From Acidobacteriaceae bacterium (GTDB lineage: Bacteria > Acidobacteriota > Terriglobia > Terriglobales > Acidobacteriaceae): a stretch of DNA of 8,424 nt. The notes below the pieces were generated by a model. That model was not told where the DNA came from. It worked only from the letters and a program-made list of their open reading frames with translations, and ran no database searches. Shown one piece after another: positions 1 through 4,589 of this stretch (position 1 is the first letter of the stretch; each line of letters starts with the position of its first letter). The stretch lies in assembly GCA_003168235.1 (NCBI GenBank), contig PMSZ01000262.1:1-8424 (forward strand), given 5' to 3'. The translations under genes and the position numbers were made by a program.

Positions 1-472
1 TCGACGACGATCCGCTTCCCATCGGCAGTTTGTCGATCAATTCCCTGTCTACGTCCTGATGAGACGTTGGATCGTTTTCCACCAGATCGCCCGCTGCCTC
101 AACCGAAACCGTCGTGGTCGAAGCCAATACCTGAAGATTGACCTGCACACTCGCCGGCACTACCGACCGCACCTCCACATCCTGTGCCGTCTTATCGAAT
201 CCAGCCGCCGTCACCGTCATGTGATAGTTATTAAACGGAACGTTCACAAAACCGAAATTGCCCTTGCTGTCGCTCGTGGTCTTCCGGTCATAGCCAGTCA
301 CCGGGTTATGAATCTCAACGCTGGCATTTGCCACCACCGCGCCCGAAGGATCGAGCACCGCCCCGCTGATCGATCCCGAATTGCTGCCCGACTGTGCGTT
401 CGCTGCCCCAACACTCAACACCACGGCGACGGCCATAGCTGCAGCCAGCCAGCTTTTAGGAAATAAATGCAT
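1..472 (-). CDS. TonB-dependent receptor, Oar-like, N-terminal part (runs off left edge)
   Basis: Only the first 157 codons lie in the window, and the reading frame is open to base 1. Residues 1-26 are a typical Sec signal peptide: basic start, hydrophobic run, and a cut after AANA before QSG. Residues about 33-115 form a carboxypeptidase-regulatory-like beta-sandwich, with landmarks SGAVLDPSGAVV, GNFGFVNVP and YHMTVTAAGFDK. A stretch near residues 120-150 (VSVEAAGDLVE, then DRELIDKLPM) resembles the junction leading into a TonB plug domain. This order is known for the large Oar-like outer-membrane receptors abundant in Acidobacteriota, which import or bind large substrates with energy from TonB. 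The start is well supported: GGAGG sits 4 nt before the ATG. The gene follows the small His/Cys-rich secreted protein on the same strand after a 114-bp gap, so co-transcription is likely. The substrate cannot be deduced, because the barrel is outside the window. Confidence 0.9.
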   Translation of the reverse strand, partial: MHLFPKSWLAAAMAVAVVLSVGAANAQSGSNSGSISGAVLDPSGAVVANASVEIHNPVTGYDRKTTSDSKGNFGFVNVPFNNYHMTVTAAGFDKTAQDVEVRSVVPASVQVNLQVLASTTTVSVEAAGDLVENDPTSHQDVDRELIDKLPMGSGSSS

Positions 473-586
473 GCTTCCTCCAATAGAAATAGGTCCTGGA
501 GCGAGTCCGACGCCAGATCGATGCCAGATCGAAGATCGCGGTTGCTTAGAAATACTTTTAGAAATACTTAGGGGTGAGAACCGGGA
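473..586 (-). other. Spacer between small secreted protein and TonB receptor, with two short direct duplications
   Basis: This gap holds the GGAGG ribosome binding site of the receptor (about 477-481). It also has two tandem duplications: an 11-bp unit GCCAGATCGAT/A at 512-533 and a 12-bp unit built around TTAGAAATACT at 546-556 and 558-568. The A/T-rich second repeat reads AAGTATTTCTAA on the minus strand and could carry a weak -10 for the receptor, but no matching -35 is evident. I see no terminator hairpin with a U-tract, which fits read-through from the upstream gene. Confidence 0.5.
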
Positions 587-880
587 TCAGAGCGCCGGTG
601 GAGGACGAATGAACTGGGTGGTGGCCGGACGGAAGATAAGCGAAACTTCTGCCACCAAAATTGCCAGGGGCGCAGCAGCCAAAACCGGCGCGGACGCAGC
701 CGTCTGCGTACTAACCCCGGCATGGGCCGTCGCGCAAACTGTGCAGGTGTGGTGGGATGTGGCCGCGCCGTCAGGGTGCGAGTGGGTAGCCTGCACCGTC
801 CCCATCACACATACCAGAGCGACGCAGAGCACACACACAGCTCTGAACCACCCACCCCGGTTTGACGATTCCTTCAGCAT
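587..880 (-). CDS. Small secreted His/Cys-rich protein, DUF2946-like
   Basis: This is a 97-residue protein if the ATG at 880 is used. A longer version from TTG at 922 (111 residues) is possible, and neither start has a clear Shine-Dalgarno site. Residues 1-31 look like a signal peptide or membrane anchor (basic n-region WFR, hydrophobic run, cut near VQA). Next comes a metal-ligand-like cluster: HSHPDG (33-38), then H43, H44, C46, C49 and H53 in the segment SHHTCTVCATAH. A second hydrophobic segment spans about 67-83, and the tail is IRPPPAL. Small exported proteins of this layout, with paired Cys/His and a Pro-rich end, are typical of the DUF2946-like group often seen beside TonB receptors. 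Membership is recognised by layout, not by a search. Placement just upstream of an Oar-like receptor suggests a periplasmic partner in metal or metal-complex uptake, which is inference only. Confidence 0.65.
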   Translation of the reverse strand: MLKESSNRGGWFRAVCVLCVALVCVMGTVQATHSHPDGAATSHHTCTVCATAHAGVSTQTAASAPVLAAAPLAILVAEVSLIFRPATTQFIRPPPAL

Positions 881-1266
881 ATCGGCCACGCGAGAGACAT
901 CTTCGAATCTACACTGAAACAACGGCCGAGTGCAACGCGATCAGCTGCAGCAACCTTTGGCCGCAACGCTCGCCACAGCACACAGCCGCGTGCTTTTCAG
1001 CAGCAACCGCCACGACGGGTCTGCCCCATGCGATGCGCCAAATTCGATTAATTTCAATCTTCAATCACCGCCGAATCACGGCGCGAGCCGGAAGTGAGAA
1101 CCAGCCAAGGCACTATCACCGCCGCTGCCATTCTCCGACAATCACAGCAACTGGAATTCTCATCGACCCTTGTCGATGGCAGCGCCACCTGCGTCTTAAT
1201 TTGATCCTTGCCAGTCGTGCCTGCTTCACGCGGCCGTTGGAAAGTCAGACTCAGGGAGAAGTACTT
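881..1266. other. 386-bp intergenic region between divergent genes
   Basis: This region holds the 5' sides of the minus-strand secreted-protein gene and the plus-strand 67-residue gene. Open frames cross it on both strands, but they have no family resemblance, start signals or sensible composition, so I treat it as non-coding. Visible elements are the 18-bp dyad at 1161-1178, a weak plus-strand promoter candidate (TTGTCG at 1170-1175, TCTTAA at 1194-1199, 18-bp spacer), and the GGGAG ribosome binding site at 1254-1258. An A/T-rich patch lies near 1048-1072. I found no recognisable riboswitch. Confidence 0.5.
1161..1178. promoter_or_regulatory. Perfect 7-bp inverted repeat, possible operator or hairpin
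   Basis: CATCGAC and GTCGATG are exact inverted copies separated by CCTT. The dyad overlaps the weak -35-like TTGTCG (1170-1175) and lies about 90 bp before the 67-residue gene. A regulator site over the promoter is one reading, and a small RNA hairpin on either strand is another. No regulator gene is next to it. Confidence 0.35.
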
Positions 1267-1470
1267 ATGTCGGGTCAAGTCATACTGTATTTTGAGGACC
1301 AATCGGACGCCTTGCGCTTTGCCCTGGCCGCCGGTTCTGTCATGGCAGGTGATGGAAATCGAGCCACGAACGATCTAGTCCAGGAAACAACGCGAGTTAC
1401 GCGCATCCGCCTCGACGCGGCGAATAAAGGGAAAATCAGGCAGCCCAACCCTCCCGAACGAGTTGCCTGA
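1267..1470 (+). CDS. 67-residue hypothetical protein
   Basis: I do not recognise a named family. The start ATG is chosen because GGGAG (1254-1258) lies 8 nt upstream and protein-like sequence begins there; the frame stays open further upstream but that part looks random. The N-terminal half (GQVILYFEDQSDALRFALAAG) reads as a beta strand followed by an amphipathic helix, compatible with a small alpha/beta fold. The C-terminal half is polar and basic (TRVTRIRLDAANKGKIRQP), probably flexible or nucleic-acid facing. There is no signal peptide, membrane segment or Cys motif, so it should be cytoplasmic. The aminotransferase gene starts 74 bp downstream on the same strand. Because that gene seems to carry its own -10 element, a shared transcript is uncertain. 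Confidence 0.65.
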   Translation: MSGQVILYFEDQSDALRFALAAGSVMAGDGNRATNDLVQETTRVTRIRLDAANKGKIRQPNPPERVA

Positions 1471-1540
1471 ACTGCGCCCCCGCCTTTGGGCACCTACAGA
1501 AACCTCCGCGCAAGCCGCGAGCCACCCGCCCGCCGTCAAT

Positions 1541-1546
1541 TAGAAT
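1541..1546 (+). promoter_or_regulatory. Candidate -10 box TAGAAT for the aminotransferase gene
   Basis: TAGAAT matches the bacterial -10 consensus at 5 of 6 positions. It ends 7 nt before the in-frame ATG at 1554, so transcription from it would begin at or next to that ATG and give a leaderless mRNA. No good -35 is seen 17 bp upstream. No Shine-Dalgarno site precedes either candidate ATG (1545 or 1554), which fits a leaderless start. Confidence 0.35.
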
Positions 1547-1553
1547 GTCCGCT

Positions 1554-2849
1554 ATGTCCATCGCAGAACCGACTCCGGCGTCAGCCATCGCGCTCGACCT
1601 GACCTGGGTCCGCTCCCAGTTCCCCGCGCTCGCACAAAACATTAACGGACACCCCGCTGTTTTTCTCGATGGCCCCGGCGGCACGCAAGTCCCGCAACAA
1701 GTGATTGCCTCCATCGCCGATTATCTTTCCCGCAACAACGCCAACACCGGGGGCGCTTATTCCACCAGCCGCAATACTGAGCAAGTGATCGCCGCCGCGC
1801 GCTCCGCCATGGCTGATTTTCTCAATTGCGATGCCGATGAAATCGTTTTCGGTCAGAACATGACCACGCTCACCTACGCCATCAGCCGCGCCATCGGCCG
1901 CGAACTCGTCCCCGGCGACGAAATCGTGCTCACCTTGCTCGATCATGACGCCAACTTTTCGCCATGGAAGGCTCTCGAAGAAAAAGGCGTCGTCATCCGC
2001 GCCGCGAGATTCAACCCCGCCGATTGCTCTCTCGACATGCAGGACCTGTCTGAAAAAATTGGCCCGCGCACCCGCCTCGTCGCCGCCGGCTATGCGACCA
2101 ATGCCACCGGCACCATCAACAACGTCGCCCAAGTCGTCCAACTGGCGCGGCACGCCGGAGCGCTCGCCTACATCGACGCCGTCCACTACGCTCCCCACGG
2201 CCCCATCGACGTGCGCGCCCTCGACTGCGATTTTCTCGCCTGCTCCACCTACAAGTTCTTCGGCCCGCACATGGGAGTTCTCTACGGCAAACGCGAGCAT
2301 CTCAAGCGTCTGACTCCCTACAAGCTGCGTCCCAACGCCGACTACATTCCCAACTGCTGGGAGTGGGGAACTCTCAACCATGAATGCATCGCCGGAATCA
2401 AAGCCTGCGTCGATTATTGGGAAGAGTTAGGGCGCCGTGCAGAAGCCGGACTTGCCGCGCCCCAGCCGCAAGTAACGCGCCGATCCGCAATCCTGGCCGC
2501 GCATCAAGCCATCCATCTGTACGAACGCAAAATGACCGAGACGATGATCGCCGGCTTGCTCGCCATCCCCGGATTGAAGCTCTACGGCATCACCGACCCG
2601 CAACGCTTCGACAACCGCTGCTCAACTTTCGCCATCCGTATCGTCGGCCACACGCCGCTCGAACTGGCAACCAAGCTGGGCGACCGCGGCTTCTTTACCT
2701 TGGATGGAAACTACTACGCCCTGAACCTCACCGAACAACTGGATGTCGAGCGCCTCGGCGGTTTCCTCCGCATCGGCCTCGTGCACTACAACACCATCGA
2801 GGAAGTAGAGCGGCTGCTGGCCGCGCTGCGCGAGATCGTCGGAGCATGA
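1554..2849 (+). CDS. Class V aminotransferase, cysteine-desulfurase-like protein (VC1184 type)
   Basis: PLP-dependent fold-type I enzyme of 431 residues, or 434 if the ATG at 1545 is used; numbering here counts from 1545. Family landmarks in order are FLDGPGGTQVP (40-50), the NANTGGAYSTS segment (65-75), NMTTLTYAISRA (105-116), DHDANFSPW (133-141), and the cofactor aspartate D211 in YIDAVHYAPHG. The Schiff-base lysine is K237 in CSTYKFFGPH. The C-terminal domain ends with LRIGLVHYNT-EEV. SufS/IscS enzymes carry a catalytic Cys in a mobile loop; here the equivalent C-terminal region reads LDGNYYALNL with no Cys. This is characteristic of the VC1184-type subfamily (TIGR01976), which is annotated as cysteine-desulfurase-like but whose reaction is not established. 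True sulfur delivery is therefore doubtful. No suf or isc gene lies nearby. The 3' end runs into four 14-bp repeats and faces rpiA. Confidence 0.9.
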   Translation: MSIAEPTPASAIALDLTWVRSQFPALAQNINGHPAVFLDGPGGTQVPQQVIASIADYLSRNNANTGGAYSTSRNTEQVIAAARSAMADFLNCDADEIVFGQNMTTLTYAISRAIGRELVPGDEIVLTLLDHDANFSPWKALEEKGVVIRAARFNPADCSLDMQDLSEKIGPRTRLVAAGYATNATGTINNVAQVVQLARHAGALAYIDAVHYAPHGPIDVRALDCDFLACSTYKFFGPHMGVLYGKREHLKRLTPYKLRPNADYIPNCWEWGTLNHECIAGIKACVDYWEELGRRAEAGLAAPQPQVTRRSAILAAHQAIHLYERKMTETMIAGLLAIPGLKLYGITDPQRFDNRCSTFAIRIVGHTPLELATKLGDRGFFTLDGNYYALNLTEQLDVERLGGFLRIGLVHYNTIEEVERLLAALREIVGA

Positions 2850-2897
2850 AAGTCGGAGCATGATTGTCGCAGCATGAGTGTCGCAGCATGAGAGTCT
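2842..2897. repeat. 14-bp tandem repeat, four copies, at a convergent gene junction
   Basis: Units begin at 2842, 2856, 2870 and 2884 and follow the pattern (G/C)AGCATGA-N-N-GTCG; the last unit diverges at its end. The first copy contains the TGA stop of the aminotransferase gene (2847-2849), and the other three fill nearly all of the gap before the rpiA stop at 2910. Because the stop is in the first copy, changes in copy number would not alter the protein. TCGCAG (2881-2886) and CTGCGA (2896-2901) can pair to form a hairpin with a 9-nt loop, but no U-tract follows on either strand. Confidence 0.85.
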
Positions 2898-2909
2898 GCG
2901 AACAAAAAG

Positions 2910-3587
2910 CTACGCTCGAAGTTCTTCGACCGCGTCGCCTTTCCCCACCAGCGCCAACTTGGCCAGCCCAATAAACAGCCCGTGTTCGACGATGCCGGGC
3001 GTGTCACTCAGAACCCGCGCCAGCGCCGCCGGATCTTCGATCCTTCCAAAACTGCAGTCGAGTATCTGGTTCCCGTTGTCGGTCAGATAAAAACTGCCGT
3101 CGGCCTTCTTTCGCACCTTGGGTGCACCGCCCAGCGACACAATTCTGTTCTCCACCACCGTTCGCGCAAACGCGATCACCTCCACCGGCAATGGAAACTT
3201 TCCCAACGCAGCAACAACCTTGCTCGAGTCCGCGACCACAACCATCTTCCTCGATGCCGTGGCAATCACTTTCTCGCGCGTCAGCGCGCCACCACCGCCC
3301 TTGATCAGATTCAGCTTGGGATCCACTTCATCCGCCCCATCAATCGTGATGTCAATCTCCGGATGCTCGTCCAGCGTGATCAAGCGAATCCCAACTTCGC
3401 GCGCCAGGTCGCCGGTTTTAATCGAGGTTGGAATCCCCACCATCTTCAGTCCCGCCTTCACCCGCTCGCCGAGAGCGACCACCGCGAAGTATGCGGTCGA
3501 GCCCGTGCCTAATCCAACTACGTCGCCATCGCGCACCAGTTTCGCCGCAGCCCGGCCGGCGGCTTCTTTTTCTTCATCACGCGCCAT
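2910..3587 (-). CDS. rpiA: Ribose-5-phosphate isomerase A
   Basis: Interconverts ribose 5-phosphate and ribulose 5-phosphate in the non-oxidative pentose phosphate pathway, in the cytoplasm. The 225-residue length matches the family (about 220). Visible signatures are the phosphate-binding GLGTGSTAYF (25-34), GIPTSIKT (51-58), the catalytic segment DITIDGADEVDP (79-90), LIKGGGGALTREK (94-106) and VVVADSSK (116-123). D83, D86, K96 and E105 correspond to the essential D81, D84, K94 and E103 of the E. coli enzyme, so it should be active. The ATG at 3587 gives the standard N-terminus (EEKEAAGRAAA); its ribosome binding site is weak. It is the last gene of a three-gene minus-strand run, 37 bp after the DUF202 gene. 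A T5 run lies just past its stop, preceded by a short TCGAAG/CTTCGA hairpin inside the coding end, which is at best a weak terminator. Confidence 0.97.
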   Translation of the reverse strand: MARDEEKEAAGRAAAKLVRDGDVVGLGTGSTAYFAVVALGERVKAGLKMVGIPTSIKTGDLAREVGIRLITLDEHPEIDITIDGADEVDPKLNLIKGGGGALTREKVIATASRKMVVVADSSKVVAALGKFPLPVEVIAFARTVVENRIVSLGGAPKVRKKADGSFYLTDNGNQILDCSFGRIEDPAALARVLSDTPGIVEHGLFIGLAKLALVGKGDAVEELRA

Positions 3588-3624
3588 GCATCACTCGTTT
3601 CGCCTCACTCATTTCACGGCCGCC

Positions 3625-4011
3625 TCATTTGCTGAAAATTGCGATATACGCCAGATATCCCCCCAGCACCAATCCAAAAATACCCAGCAGCCACGACACT
3701 AGGTCGATCACAAATCCGGCTGGTTCGAAGCTGTCGCTGTCGAGTTGTATCTTGGTTTTGTTGTATCGCTGCAGCCCGGCAAAAATCAGCAGCACGCCGC
3801 CCACCGTAGAAATAATCCCCAGCCATGTCGTCAGGCCGGGCGTGACCGAGGTATATCCCTCCACCTTCATGAATTCGCGCAGGGCGATCGAAAATCGCCC
3901 GACGGCGAATCCGAACACGATGGTCGCAATCCCGGTCCGCAACCACGCCAGAAATGTGCGCTCATTGGCCAGATGATCGCGCGCCCGGTTAGGATTGGAA
4001 TTCTCAGCCAT
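3625..4011 (-). CDS. DUF202 (YidH-like) small inner-membrane protein
   Basis: A 128-residue protein from the ATG at 4011; an in-frame ATG at 4047 would add 12 charged residues. I prefer 4011 because AGGG lies 8 nt upstream and because DUF202 proteins usually have a short leader before the conserved block. That block is RDHLANERTFLAWLRTGIA, the family hallmark, running straight into the first membrane segment (AWLRTGIATIVFGFAVGRF). Two further membrane segments follow (TTWLGIISTVGGVLLIFAG, and SWLLGIFGLVLGGYLAYIAI near the C-terminus), giving three in all. The loop between segments 2 and 3 is polar (QRYNKTKIQLDSDSFEP). The molecular role of DUF202 proteins is not known. The gene lies between DUF302 and rpiA with small gaps on the same strand, so co-transcription is likely, although a link in function with rpiA is not obvious. 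Confidence 0.88.
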   Translation of the reverse strand: MAENSNPNRARDHLANERTFLAWLRTGIATIVFGFAVGRFSIALREFMKVEGYTSVTPGLTTWLGIISTVGGVLLIFAGLQRYNKTKIQLDSDSFEPAGFVIDLVSWLLGIFGLVLGGYLAYIAIFSK

Positions 4012-4080
4012 GTTTTCAGCCCTGCGCTTAGCGATGCGCTCGGCCATAGAAGATATCGAACCTGACGATACAGCCTGCCA

Positions 4081-4464
4081 TTATTCCACCGCCTGCTCCA
4101 CCAGCCCAGCGATTCCGGCGATGTTCTTCACCAGCGCTTCCGGAAAGCCGTGCCGCTGCTGCAGGTATTCCGGCGCATTATAGGAAAGCCACACCTGCCC
4201 TTTTTCGTCTTGCCACGCCAGCGCTTTCAACGGAAGATCGATCGCCAGTCGCGGCGCCGCCACCATCAACGGCGTCCCACTCTTCGGACTCCCAAAAACC
4301 AGCAACTGTGTCGGACGCATCTTCAGGCCGGCCTTTTCCGCTTCCCCGCTGTGGTCGATCAGCGCAAAAACCGTGATCCCTTTATCTTTCAGAATCTCCT
4401 CCAGCCGCGCCAAAGTCTCCGGCACCGGGTAGCGACTCGGCACATCCACTATTCCATTGTCCAC
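4081..4464 (-). CDS. DUF302 domain protein
   Basis: A 127-residue single-domain protein. Recognisable DUF302 blocks are the N-terminal VPSRYPVPETLARLEEILKD helix region, then ITVFALIDHSGEAEKAGL (30-47), RPTQLLVFGSPKSGTPLM (50-67), AIDLPLKALAWQDEKGQVWL (74-93) and YNAPEYLQQRHG (95-106). The domain is a compact alpha/beta dimer-forming fold of unknown biochemical role, sometimes found near sulfur, metal or stress genes. There is no signal peptide, so it is probably cytoplasmic. Translation must begin at GTG (4464): it is preceded by GGAGG 4 nt upstream, an upstream in-frame stop blocks extension, and the nearby ATG at 4457 is out of frame. It is the first gene of the DUF302-DUF202-rpiA run and is transcribed divergently from sucA, with a -10 candidate about 30 bp upstream. 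Confidence 0.92.
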   Translation of the reverse strand: MDNGIVDVPSRYPVPETLARLEEILKDKGITVFALIDHSGEAEKAGLKMRPTQLLVFGSPKSGTPLMVAAPRLAIDLPLKALAWQDEKGQVWLSYNAPEYLQQRHGFPEALVKNIAGIAGLVEQAVE

Positions 4465-4490
4465 ACAGCCTCCGATCTTCGAGCAGCCGT

Positions 4491-4496
4491 ATTCTA
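4491..4496 (-). promoter_or_regulatory. Candidate -10 box TAGAAT for the DUF302-DUF202-rpiA unit
   Basis: TAGAAT on the minus strand matches the -10 consensus at 5 of 6 positions. It would place the transcript start about 20 nt before the GTG of the DUF302 gene, leaving just enough leader for the GGAGG site. The region expected for a -35 (about 4514-4519) is A/T-rich but has no clear TTGACA. Confidence 0.45.
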
Positions 4497-4569
4497 GTCC
4501 AAAATCATGTTAATAAAGGTCGTGCCTCATTTCCCACCCTGAATCGGCCACAGCCCTCGTCTCATCCGT

Positions 4570-4575
4570 TATTCT
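4570..4575 (+). promoter_or_regulatory. Candidate -10 box for sucA, short leader
   Basis: TATTCT, or the overlapping TCTATA at 4573-4578, precedes the sucA ATG by about 15 nt. The mRNA leader would then be only about 5-8 nt, with no proper Shine-Dalgarno site. No convincing -35 is visible. The whole region 4465-4589 is a divergent promoter for sucA and the DUF302 unit. Confidence 0.35.
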
Positions 4576-4589
4576 ATAGAGACATCATT

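Noticed and set aside
862..1266. Upstream extension of the 67-residue gene to give about 200 residues
   Set aside because: The added part has no protein-like pattern, while a good ribosome binding site and recognisable secondary structure begin at 1267.
1054..1302. Minus-strand open frame of 82 codons in the intergenic region
   Set aside because: No ribosome binding site or family resemblance, and it overlaps the supported plus-strand start.
1581..2381. Long open frame of 266 codons on the minus strand inside the aminotransferase gene
   Set aside because: It is antisense to a clear PLP enzyme and its translation is rich in Gly/Val/Asp, as expected from the complement of GC-biased codons. 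No family motif is present.
2842..2897. Possible CRISPR-like array
   Set aside because: The units are 14 bp, directly adjacent with no spacers, and no cas genes are near.
2881..2901. Terminator for the aminotransferase or rpiA
   Set aside because: A 6-bp stem can form, but no U-tract follows it on either strand; the T5 run lies on the wrong side for this stem.
4012..4047. Longer start for the DUF202 protein at 4047
   Set aside because: Not excluded, but its only purine-rich match is about 14 nt away, whereas the ATG at 4011 has AGGG at a normal distance and fits the family's short leader.
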